In this document: positions 1 through 7,875 of the stretch, in pieces
Numbering within the stretch: the stretch's first letter is position 1
Layout of the letters: the number at the start of each line of letters is the position of its first letter
Source of the DNA: Acanthamoeba castellanii str. Neff
Taxonomy: Eukaryota > Discosea > Longamoebia > Acanthamoebidae
Length of the DNA: 11,013 nucleotides
Assembly (NCBI RefSeq): GCF_000313135.1
Contig: NW_004457272.1
Location: 1-11,013 of the forward strand
Reading direction: 5' to 3'
Made by a program: the position numbers and the translations under genes
Notes under the pieces: generated by a model
The model's input: the letters and a program-made list of their open reading frames with translations, nothing else
Told to the model about the DNA's origin: nothing
The model's database searches: none

Positions 1-33
1 TGGTGGTGGTGGTGGTGGTGGTGATGTTGGTGG
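1..33. repeat. (TGG)n trinucleotide repeat
   Basis: Near-perfect TGG run, (CCA)n in the sense of gene A. It lies just beyond the proposed donor of gene A exon 5, so it is probably intronic. It continues off the left edge. Confidence 0.85.
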
Positions 34-68
34 AAAATGATGACTATGACGGAGAGGGAGCCGAGGAC

Positions 69-943
69 GTACTCGACAGTGGTGGCGTGCGAGATCACGC
101 ATTTGGCCATCATGGACAAGTTGGCCCGGGGGATCACAAGGCCCACGAGGGCGATCACCGTCTCCGTCTCGCGCGTGTGGTCACCTCCCAGCGGCGCCGT
201 GGACCGCAGAATCGGCTCCTCGTCACCATACTCTGCTCACCAACGCACGGTGCGTGGTTCATTTATTGTTATTATAATTCAACCAACGAAAGAGAACGTA
301 AGAGTGAGTTGATGGGTGTTGATAGTCTTGGGTGGGCGGCGGGGGGGGGGCACGAACCGTTTTCGCACCACTCACCGTAAGCGAGCTCGGGGCACACGCA
401 CTCAACGTTGGAGATGTCCTTCGACCACCAGCAGGCGCCCCCATGCAGGCACTCCTGCCCGCACTTTGCGAAGCTCGTAGGGGCCGTGCGCGACAGGCCG
501 AACCGGGTCTCCACCTGCACCTGCAGGTCGAGAGAGCTCACCATGGCCGACTCGGGCTTGACCAAGTTACATGTGATCTCCACCGCTGTAGCCCCCAAAC
601 CCCCACCACACCACCACACCACGCACCACACAACCCACAAAACAGCGTTGGACTGTTTTAGAGAGAGTGTTCGTTGGCCGTGTTGGTTGTTCGTCGTTAG
701 TCGTGGTACCGGAGGCTTGGATAGAGTTGGCGATGCACGCAGTGCTGCCACCATCACCACCACCACCACCGGTGATCTGCACCACGGGCAGCTCCTGCGG
801 GTCCGGGTGGAGGTCCCTGCCGGTGATGCGCAGCTTCGGCACGTTGTTGACCAGGGTGATCTGGGTTCCCATGATCCGCGGCGCTCCCTCCTGCACTCCC
901 GCCGCCGCACACACCAGAGGCCCGTCACACGCACGCACGCGCG

Positions 944-991
<48 letters not shown>

Positions 992-1820
992 ACGACACAC
1001 GGTGAGGAATAGGAAGAAGGCAAACCCAGCCGCTATCAACACCACTACATGACACGACACGGAAGGTGAAAAAAGAAGGAAGTGGAGGGGGAGGCAAAGA
1101 AGGAGACTCGCGCGACCGGGGGCGTACCGACACAGTGCTGGATGCGATCTTGGTCACTCTGCCTTCGATCGTGGTGCTGCAGTATCCGTCCCACGGCATG
1201 TCGTCCCTGTTTTGGAAGGTCATGGTCCTGGACCAGGTCTGTGTTTGACCCGTGGTCATCGCGGAGAAGGTGAACTCGTCCTGCACGCGCTGCGACGGAT
1301 CGTCGCCGTGGGCCCAGGTGCAAATCGCGCCGTCGGCGTCTTTCTCCCAGGCGTCGATCTTGATCGTCAGCTGCGAGCTCTGAGTCGTGAAGTCGGCCTC
1401 CCACTGGAGCGCTTGCTCCCACGGCATGCTGTTGTCGCTGTTGCCCGTCACGCACATGCTCTTTCCGTCGACGATGACGTTCCACGCCCACTCTTCGTCT
1501 CCATCATTCTTGTCCAAGCTGCCGCGCCGCCCGGGTGGCAAGAAAGAATCAGACAGCTTTGCTATTTTCTACTTTTATATGTATGTTTATGCCCCCCTCC
1601 TCCTCCGCATTCACACAACACCGACAAAAAAGAAAGAAATGAAAAGAGATGGGTAGCCGTACTGATGACACCAATTGGTAAGCTGCACCTTGGTGATGGT
1701 GACGGTGTAGTCGTCGGCCGCCACTTGAGGTAACATCGTCATCATCAGCATCATATTGAGAACAAACAGCACTAAGAAGGAGACCATAAGCCGCAATCCT
1801 CCAGATGGAATGGGCCGCAT
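69..1820 (-). CDS. Gene A: secreted or surface protein with TIG-like and EGF-like domains, 5 exons, 3' partial
   Basis: Predicted spliced gene. Exons on the minus strand are 1820-1663, 1518-1128, 890-710, 585-358 and 232-69, giving 374 codons with intron phases 2, 0, 1, 1 and 0; it continues past the window start. The ATG at 1820 has an in-frame TAG three codons upstream. A second Met at residue 12 opens a strongly hydrophobic signal peptide ending near PQVAA (residue ~35). Residues ~36-183 form an N-terminal domain I do not recognise (EEWAW, IDAWEKDA). Residues ~184-275 look like an IPT/TIG beta-sandwich. Residues 285-317 are EGF-like, with cysteines at 285, 289, 295, 306, 308 and 317. Residues 320-374 begin a second TIG-like domain (TAPLGGD, ETVIALVG). 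Every exon has a counterpart in gene C with the same splice phase, the main support for the model. Function is unknown; cell-surface adhesion or recognition is an inference. The name and the missing 3' part cannot be given. Confidence 0.8.
314..319. other. Start of the G-rich stretch in gene A intron 4
   Basis: Gene A intron 4 spans 233-357 (125 nt). On the plus strand its left-central part is AT-rich (about 255-310), and it ends in a run of ten G at 341-350 directly beside exon 4. In gene A sense this is a poly-C run 6-15 nt after the donor. I see no gene in it. Confidence 0.4.
370..375 (-). promoter_or_regulatory. Competing consensus 5' splice donor (GTGAGT) inside gene A exon 4
   Basis: On the minus strand the sequence reads TTACG|GTGAGT before the donor preferred here (AACG|GTTCGTG, exon end 358). 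Both donors leave the exon in phase 1, so either keeps the frame into exon 5. GTGAGT matches the general eukaryotic donor consensus much better, but its use would remove about six residues including the last EGF cysteine (C317). Gene C has the GTTCGTG donor at the matching place and no GTGAGT, so I favour the downstream donor. Confidence 0.5.
748..770. repeat. Coding (CCA)n / (GGT)n repeat making a Gly tract in gene A
   Basis: The triplet run lies inside gene A exon 3 and encodes a glycine run (TGGGGGDGG) in the middle of the TIG-like domain. The matching loop in gene C is about six residues shorter (VTGVRTECIA against ITGGGGGDGGSTACIA), so the tract looks like a local triplet expansion in a loop. 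Confidence 0.8.
931..990. repeat. Alternating GC/AC dinucleotide tract in gene A intron 2
   Basis: GCACGCACGC, then a (CG)n block, then about 20 CA units. This is 60 bp of unbroken purine-pyrimidine alternation. In gene A sense it reads GT...GC and ends about 40 nt before the exon 3 acceptor (exon 3 starts at 890). Such sequence can adopt left-handed Z-DNA. Confidence 0.95.
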
Positions 1821-2199
1821 CCCGTTCTATCCCTTGCCGTAGGCAAGCACGGCGGACCTTACTGCACGCGGAGCTCCCAGCTGAAAAAACGAACGTTCGC
1901 TCAATCACCAGCCAGACAGCCTAGAGGTGGTCCGTTGCAGCGACTATTAAAGATTGGGACGGAAGGGTGAACCCAAAAGAAACTGGACAGCAGGTTTCAG
2001 TTCAAAGGAAAGAATGTTGTCCTTTTTTGTTTGCGGTCTCCTCTGGTGAAGTGAACGAGTGACGAAAACGGCCACGGAGACGTAAGGCCGCCAGTATCGC
2101 AGAAAGAAGGGAGCGGAAGGCAAGGAAAACTGTCGGTGTGATTCGATTAACGTTTGGGCAATTCAACAGCCTGTGCGGCCTCAAGTTTGGCGGTCGAAG
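1821..2199. promoter_or_regulatory. Shared divergent intergenic region between genes A and B
   Basis: The 379 bp between the start codons of A (minus) and B (plus) must hold both 5' UTRs and promoters. The only TATA-like element I can point to is TATTAAAG at 1945-1952, in the plus orientation and 248 bp upstream of the B ATG. No comparable element is clear for A. Several short open frames occur in it, none with domain-like sequence, and I see no RNA gene. Purine-rich AGAAAGAA-type stretches occur around 2100-2130. Confidence 0.55.
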
Positions 2200-5100
2200 A
2201 TGTTGGAGGACAAGCTGTTGTTCCTCCTGTTACTGGTCTTGGCCAGCGTAGCGATGGCCGCCGGCCTGGCGCCCAGCAAGCGGCAGCTCTTCGCCAACCC
2301 CACGTACGCCTGCGCGCTGCGCTCCACCGGCCACGTAGACTGCTGGGGACAGGATCCAGGCGGAGGATCAGTCGCGGCCCCCACTAACCAACAGTTCTGG
2401 GCCATCTCATCGGGTGTCGCGTTCACGTGCGCCCTTGCCTACGATGGCCACGTCCAATGCTGGGGCGATGGCGCGAAGTCCTACTCCTCGACGGCGCAGT
2501 CTGTCATGGTTCGCAACGACACCCTGTGCGTGCGAACCGACGACCTCCACTTCGAATGCCCCGGGTCTGACCCAGACAACCTCGTTGGATCATACACGTT
2601 CAGTAAGCTGGCTTTCACTCATAACCGGACCTGTGCAGCCCATTCTTCCAGCGGTACTATTGTGTGCTGGAACAGAGCTGGGACTCTTCTGGCGTGGTCG
2701 ACGATAGACATGGCCCAGATGGTGATGAGCGACTCGTGGACTTGCGGCGTAGAACAGGGCACAGGCGCACTTCAGTGCATGGAGGTGGCCGAGGAGTACG
2801 ATGATTACGGACTACCCCTACCGGTGGCTCAGCCTCCGCCGCCCCCAGAGGGAATATTCCTGCCAGGTACCCTCGTGTCGAATGGCGATGACTTCTGCGC
2901 GCTGAGCGTGGACCACATGGCCGCCTGCTGGGGCAACAGCTTCCCAGCGGGGACGCTGAACTCGGTTGCCACGACCGCCTTCGTACAGCTGACACTTGGT
3001 GAGAGATTCGCCTGCGGTCTCCAAGCCAGTGGTACCCCCCTTTGCTGGGGCGACAACACCCACGGGGTGATGAGCCCGCCCGATGGCGTGACATTTGTGC
3101 TCCTGGCAGCAAGCAGCGGCTACGTGTGCGGCATGCGCGAAGACGAGGTGACGGTCTGCTGGGGTGCTAATGCGCCGACCGACCGGCCCTGCCCCACGGC
3201 CTGCTTCCACAACGGCACCCTTGACGCGGACGAGTGCCGCTGCCAATGCCCCTCAGTTGAGCGGAACTGTACGTGCCCGGTGGACAGCTGCAAGAACGGC
3301 GGCCGTGTGCAGAACGATGGGTCCTGCTCCTGTGAGTGCCACAATTCCTGCAGCACCGGCTGTGTTCGCCAGGCTGACTGCTCATGCCGCTGCCCAGCGA
3401 CCCCGCCACCCCCAAATCTGTCTGATGTGCCCGGCAGCGCGCCCCAGTCAGCGCTGTCGTATAGGATCTCTGGGGGCGAGTCCACCCTCCCGGTAGAGAA
3501 GATCACCGGTCAGACCATTCCCGACGCTACGGAGTGTCGCAAGGTTCTGGTCTACCTGCGCCTTGCCGACACGGCTGTCTGGAGCGGAGCCAGCTGCGCA
3601 GATTCGGGGAGCCTGTTCGTCGGCGCAAACATGGCCAACCTGGACATCAACCAGCACCGCATGGCCTCGGTGAGGTTGTCGGGCGACAAGAACGGCGGCT
3701 GGCTCTACCGGATCATCAAGTGCGTTCCTGAGAACAACACCCTACTGATATGTCCCCTCAACTGGAGCATGGACTCGGTCCACTGCCCCGGACCGGACAG
3801 GGACTGCTCCCAGTGCCTCCCGCGGGGCCGAGGTTCGACCAACACCACTGACTACTCGAGCACGTGTACCAAGGGGCCGGCTCCGGATCAAGCCAGTCAA
3901 CTGAGTTCGGTAGTCCTGGCCGGCGGCTACTCGGGCTACCACGCCGAGCGGAGCGGATCCTCCAACTGGCAAGTGCCGCTTCCGCAGGGTGTCACCTGTG
4001 CAACGCGGTTCCTCATGTTCCGCTCGCAGGAGTGGGTGTTGGAATTCGACGGGTGGTGGACCTATACGGGCTTCTTGCTCGTGAAGCTCCACGCAGATGG
4101 AAACGGCGACTATTCGTACATCTACCACGGTTGCAACGAAGCTAGCTCCTCGATCCTGCTGGAACCTCGCAATTGGGCCATCTCTCCCCTACACTGCCCC
4201 GACCTGGACTGCTCCTCATGCTTGGCGTCTTCACAGCAGGACACTTGCTTGCCTAGCAACATGGTTCCCTATGGATTGGAAGCCACTGCTGGGCTTAACA
4301 ACAGCATGACTCTATCTTGGCGCGACGCTGGAGCACCACCTGGCACCATCTACGCCGTCTACATTTCGAGTGCCAACACCCCCGCGATCAGATACATCAC
4401 TTCGTCGAGGCTGTTGCAGGTCGATCTTAGTGGCACTGGGCTGGGAACTCGCCTACAGGCAAGAGTGGTTCGAGTGTACTGCCCGACCACCTGTCCGACT
4501 GGTGGTTGTTCCTTCAACTCCTCTGGCGGCGTCCAGCTTGCCCGGTCGGTGGCGGAGCGCGACGAGTGTGAGGACGGAGTGGTTGATTGCATGGGCGTGT
4601 GCAACGGCACGGCCCTCCGCAATCCGTGCGGCGTGTGCACACTGCCGGCCGACTACTACATGGGCGACGACTATTGGGTGGACTGCGCCAACACCTGTGG
4701 TGGCTCGGCCTACATCAGCGAGTGCGGCGTTTGTGTCGGTGGCCGCTCTGGTCTTGCACCAAACGCACACAAGGATTGCCAAGGGACGTGCTTCGGCAAG
4801 GCCACTCGCGACGAGTGCGGCGTGTGCCACGACGAGGACGACCACCGCTCGAGCCGGGACTGCACTGGCATGTGCGGCGGCCAGGCCGTGGTGGACGAGT
4901 GCGGCCAGTGCGTGCTGGGCACCACCGGGCGCGAGATGAACGCCGCCAAGGACTGCGCTGGTCAGTGCTTCGGCAAGCGCCTCCCCACCGACCCCGCATG
5001 TCAGTGTGAGCGCGAGGAGCTGGACAGTTGCTTCGTGTGTGGCGGCGACAACTCCACGTGCGCGGGCTGCGATGGTGTGCCCAACTCGGGAATGGTGCGG

Positions 5101-6078
5101 GACCTGTGCGGCGTGTGCGGCGGCGACAACACGACGTGCTGCTTCCTGCCCTTCGCCCAGGCCACCGTCGTCATCCGCGACTTCCAGGCCATCGCGCTGC
5201 GCACCACGCTGGACGCCGGCGAGACTCTCCTCGTGCAGAACCTGCACGAGGGCCGTGCCTACACTGTAACACTTTCACAGCTCGACGACGGCGAGGCCCT
5301 GCCGCCGCGCATTTTCTCGGAGCTGCGGCCAGGCAACGCCCTGCGCATCGAGATCTCGCAACCCGGCAAGTACCGACTGACCACGGTGGAGAGCAGCACC
5401 GTCTCGGCTGTCTTCACCGTTCGCTATAACGCAAAGACCCCCGATGCGTGTGGACACTGCATCGACACCGAACTCTTAAGCGACGCCTTGCCTCTGCATA
5501 TGGAGGCTTACGAGCACTGTTGCTCGGTCATGGAGTCGAACAACGTGCATGCCTGGTTTGCCACCACGCACTACCACGACGACCTGGCTCTCAGTACTAC
5601 AACCCGCGTGGTCCAGCGTTCGGAGAACTACCAGAGCGCGCCCGTCAGGCATCAGCTGCGCCTTGTGAAGCCGCATATGGTGGACACTTCGGTGTGGAGC
5701 GCCGTGGGCCAGCGGCTGGCGGTGGGCGACCTTGTGGTGCTCGAGAACCGCGACCTGCTCGACCACGTGATCTCCATCACAGGGCCGCAGCCCATGCCCG
5801 ACGTGGTGCTCGACCGCGGCACCGTGGCCGTCGTTGGGCCGGTGCTCACGCCCGGTTCCTACCGCGTGGAGTCCAAGACCAACCTCATCAACACCACCTT
5901 TACCGTCGAGTTCACCTTCGCCTGCACCGTTCACGCCCACGAGGAGCAGCTGCCGGAGGGGGAGTACCACGGCTTCACCCTCGCGGTGATGTTGCTGTTG
6001 CTGGCTGCTGGCGTTGTGGTGGCGGCGGCGGTCTACCTTAGAGCGCAGAAAGGTGCCATCAGCAGACTTGCGCTGTGA
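2200..6078 (+). CDS. Gene B: type I membrane protein with RCC1-like, Cys-rich repeat and cupredoxin-like regions (1292 aa, intronless)
   Basis: A single exon from ATG 2200 to TGA 6076-6078. The frame is open upstream to 2173, but without another ATG; the chosen Met starts a clear signal peptide (LLFLLLLVLASVAMA). Order along the protein: residues 35-324, eight units of the form CAL...G.V.CWG (RCC1-like with paired cysteines, as in the extracellular part of plant CRINKLY4 kinases); 330-400, Cys-rich EGF-like; 417-540 and 566-675, a duplicated unrecognised domain; ~688-785, FN3-like; 788-984, Cys-rich with five DCxGxC units; 985-1077 and ~1138-1238, cupredoxin-like beta domains without an evident copper-ligand set; ~1258-1280, transmembrane helix; then the short tail RAQKGAISRLAL with no kinase or signalling domain. 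Many NxS/T sequons fit a glycosylated ectodomain. The role is probably adhesion or ligand binding outside the cell (inference). The lack of introns contrasts with both neighbours. Confidence 0.92.
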   Translation: MLEDKLLFLLLLVLASVAMAAGLAPSKRQLFANPTYACALRSTGHVDCWGQDPGGGSVAAPTNQQFWAISSGVAFTCALAYDGHVQCWGDGAKSYSSTAQSVMVRNDTLCVRTDDLHFECPGSDPDNLVGSYTFSKLAFTHNRTCAAHSSSGTIVCWNRAGTLLAWSTIDMAQMVMSDSWTCGVEQGTGALQCMEVAEEYDDYGLPLPVAQPPPPPEGIFLPGTLVSNGDDFCALSVDHMAACWGNSFPAGTLNSVATTAFVQLTLGERFACGLQASGTPLCWGDNTHGVMSPPDGVTFVLLAASSGYVCGMREDEVTVCWGANAPTDRPCPTACFHNGTLDADECRCQCPSVERNCTCPVDSCKNGGRVQNDGSCSCECHNSCSTGCVRQADCSCRCPATPPPPNLSDVPGSAPQSALSYRISGGESTLPVEKITGQTIPDATECRKVLVYLRLADTAVWSGASCADSGSLFVGANMANLDINQHRMASVRLSGDKNGGWLYRIIKCVPENNTLLICPLNWSMDSVHCPGPDRDCSQCLPRGRGSTNTTDYSSTCTKGPAPDQASQLSSVVLAGGYSGYHAERSGSSNWQVPLPQGVTCATRFLMFRSQEWVLEFDGWWTYTGFLLVKLHADGNGDYSYIYHGCNEASSSILLEPRNWAISPLHCPDLDCSSCLASSQQDTCLPSNMVPYGLEATAGLNNSMTLSWRDAGAPPGTIYAVYISSANTPAIRYITSSRLLQVDLSGTGLGTRLQARVVRVYCPTTCPTGGCSFNSSGGVQLARSVAERDECEDGVVDCMGVCNGTALRNPCGVCTLPADYYMGDDYWVDCANTCGGSAYISECGVCVGGRSGLAPNAHKDCQGTCFGKATRDECGVCHDEDDHRSSRDCTGMCGGQAVVDECGQCVLGTTGREMNAAKDCAGQCFGKRLPTDPACQCEREELDSCFVCGGDNSTCAGCDGVPNSGMVRDLCGVCGGDNTTCCFLPFAQATVVIRDFQAIALRTTLDAGETLLVQNLHEGRAYTVTLSQLDDGEALPPRIFSELRPGNALRIEISQPGKYRLTTVESSTVSAVFTVRYNAKTPDACGHCIDTELLSDALPLHMEAYEHCCSVMESNNVHAWFATTHYHDDLALSTTTRVVQRSENYQSAPVRHQLRLVKPHMVDTSVWSAVGQRLAVGDLVVLENRDLLDHVISITGPQPMPDVVLDRGTVAVVGPVLTPGSYRVESKTNLINTTFTVEFTFACTVHAHEEQLPEGEYHGFTLAVMLLLLAAGVVVAAAVYLRAQKGAISRLAL
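2302..3171 (+). repeat. Eight RCC1-like units in gene B
   Basis: Eight units, each with a cysteine pair and most ending in CWG: examples are YACALRSTGHVDCWG, FTCALAYDGHVQCWG, RFACGLQASGTPLCWG and GYVCGMREDEVTVCWG. Units 3-5 are degenerate (ECPG, CWNRAG, CMEV). RCC1 family repeats usually build a seven-bladed beta-propeller. The paired cysteines suit a secreted version with a disulfide in each blade (inference). Confidence 0.75.
3448..4224 (+). repeat. Tandemly duplicated domain of unknown type in gene B
   Basis: Unit 1 covers residues 417-540 and unit 2 residues 566-675. Shared features in order: a Gly-rich start (ISGG / LAGG), a cysteine before a hydrophobic strand (ATECRKVLVYLR / GVTCATRFLMFR), a Gly/Asp-rich stretch before an aromatic strand (GGWLYRIIKC / GDYSYIYHGC), then NW...S..HCP and DCSQCL / DCSSCL. 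The units are diverged but collinear. I do not recognise a named family. Confidence 0.65.
4585..5142 (+). repeat. DCxGxC cysteine-rich repeat array in gene B
   Basis: Five units of the type DC-x-G-x-C-x-G-x-A...C-G-x-C: DCMGVCNGTALRNPCGVC, DCANTCGGSAYISECGVC, DCQGTCFGKATRDECGVC, DCTGMCGGQAVVDECGQC and a degenerate DCAGQCFGKRLPTDPACQC. They are followed by two CGGDN half-units. Repeats of this style occur in extracellular proteins of protists, bacteria and animals. The regular spacing implies a rod of small disulfide-bonded modules (inference). Confidence 0.8.
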
Positions 6079-6254
6079 GCAATTTGGGTGTAATACAAGT
6101 CAACAGCCAGAAATTCCATCCACGCTTTTTTTTCTGTGTTAATCTGCCAATCTACCTTTTCCTTATGTGTCGAATAGACGGAAACAATTGTTTTAACACA
6201 AAAAAGAGATGGAGGCAATGGCCAACGTGCCACTATCCTTCGTTGGTTTCTGAT
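6079..6254. other. Short spacer between gene B stop and proposed gene C start
   Basis: About 176 bp, more AT-rich than the flanking exons, with a run of eight T near 6126-6133. It must hold the 3' end of B and, if the proposed first exon is right, the promoter of C. No canonical AATAAA and no clear TATA element is visible. Confidence 0.6.
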
Positions 6255-6259
6255 ATGAA
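6255..6259 (+). other. Tentative coding part of gene C first exon (ATGAA) before a 184-nt intron
   Basis: The signal-peptide frame (6445-6566) is open back to a TAA at 6313 but contains no ATG. Splicing ATGAA (donor GTGAAA at 6260) to the acceptor CTAG at 6441-6443 joins the frame exactly in phase 2 and gives a start MKITTHVVGGILVILLAG, a textbook signal sequence. The alternative is a start at ATG 6407 or 6455 with a one-base change in the G7 run at 6462-6468. Confidence 0.45.
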
Positions 6260-7794
6260 GTGAAAATAGCACTTCACGGGACGGTTCTGCATTTCTTAGC
6301 TACCCCGCTTGTTAATCTCTCTCCAAACGATCCACCGAGCTACTCGTCTTCTTTCTCGAGCTTGGCTTGGGGGTTGAGTACCAACCAACCAACCAACCAC
6401 ACGCGAATGGTGGGCGGGTCGAGGTCTTCTTGGACCCAACTAGGATTACCACCCATGTCGTGGGGGGGATTCTGGTTATCCTGTTAGCTGGCCTGATCGC
6501 CGTGTCTCAGGCGGCGGACTACACCTTAACCGTCACCAGCCTTCAGCTCAGCAACTACTGCTGGAAGTATGCCCCCCCCACTCTGCATTGAAAGGGCCAG
6601 CAGCTTGCGAACAGCCATCTCTGACACTGACTCCCGCATTTATGTTGTGTTGTGTTGCGCAAATCTGTTGTGTCTGCCCCCCACCAGCATGGACTCCGAT
6701 TCTACCGAGGAGTGGGCCTGGACGTTCAAGATCGGGGACCAAAGCGTGTGTTTGACCGGAAACTCGGGCGATTCGCTGCCGTGGCAGTCGGCAGTCTCAC
6801 AGAGCATCGACTTCTCGTCATCCAAGGCCCAGATAAGGCTGAATATCGACGCCTGGGAGAAGGACGCCCCAGGACCCCTGTGCACGTGGGAGCATGCCGA
6901 CTCCGCCAGGCAACGCATACTGGGAAACGTTGATTTGAATCTGGCCTCTCTCACCTTCGACGAAACGCCCGTATCCTGGACGAAAACGCTGGACTTCATA
7001 GACAGGTCATACCTGTCGGGCGATCAGAAATGTTCCACGACTGTTGGAGGCCAGATCCGCAAGCGCGACACCAACTACATGGTACCACTTTTTCTTGCTT
7101 TTCTTGCGTCTCTTGAAGCCACAAGCGCGAGCGAGCATCTGAAATAACCTGTCGGCCACCCTACCTACTGCAGAACGGAGGACCTCTCGTCAAGGAAGTC
7201 CTTCTCTATACCAACAACGGGTTGCAGCTCCTCATCAGAGGAACGGACTTGAATCCTGATCCGCAGGAGCAGCCCGTGGTGCAGGTCACGGGTGTGCGCA
7301 CTGAGTGCATCGCACACACCTTGCAAATCACTGGTACACGATCCACCCTCCTCGCACGGCATGGCCTATTTGAAAGCCGGCCTGCCACCCGCCCACTCCT
7401 CGGCCCCACAATGACACACCAACCTTATGCCACAAACCACAGCCACACAGATCTCGTGTACCCTGGTCTCGCCTGAGTCGGCCCCCTCCGCAACGCTCGA
7501 GCTGCAGGTGCAGGTGCAGACGAGACTCGGCCTCTCGCGCTCCGCCAAGGCCTCCTTCCCAGCGTGCCCGGCAGGGGACTGCCAGAACGGGGGCGTCTGC
7601 TGGTGGAACAAGGGCAGGGCCACTACCTTGTGCATGTGCCCCGAGGACTACTACGGCGACCATTGCCAATACGTCGGTTCGTGTCGCTCTCAAGAGTGCA
7701 ATCAATCAATCAATCCTCGATTCGCCTTTCGGCACGCTCCTCCCCCGCCGTTGTTGGCACGGCGCTCACCACGCAGCTGTCCGTGCGTGTTGTG

Positions 7795-7875
<81 letters not shown>

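Noticed and set aside
567..1541. Single 324-codon minus-strand frame read as one gene
   Set aside because: It runs through gene A introns and translates the GT tract as Cys-Val repeats. The spliced model matches gene C exon by exon.
2173..2199. Upstream extension of gene B to a GTG codon
   Set aside because: A eukaryotic gene should start at ATG, and ATG 2200 places the signal peptide at the N-terminus.
1821..2199. tRNA or other structured RNA in the intergenic region
   Set aside because: No cloverleaf arms, internal A/B boxes or strong hairpin could be identified by eye.
4453..5247. 264-codon open frame on the minus strand opposite gene B
   Set aside because: It is a shadow of the Cys-rich GC-rich repeats of gene B: low complexity Ala/His/Val sequence with no domain or splice context.
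5152..5910. Copper-binding function for the cupredoxin-like domains of gene B
   Set aside because: The strand pattern is compatible with the fold, but the usual His/Cys/His/Met ligand arrangement is not visible, so no metal role is claimed.
6367..6591. TTG-started small protein containing the gene C leader
   Set aside because: It has no ATG and runs past a good donor at 6567. It is better read as an exon of gene C.
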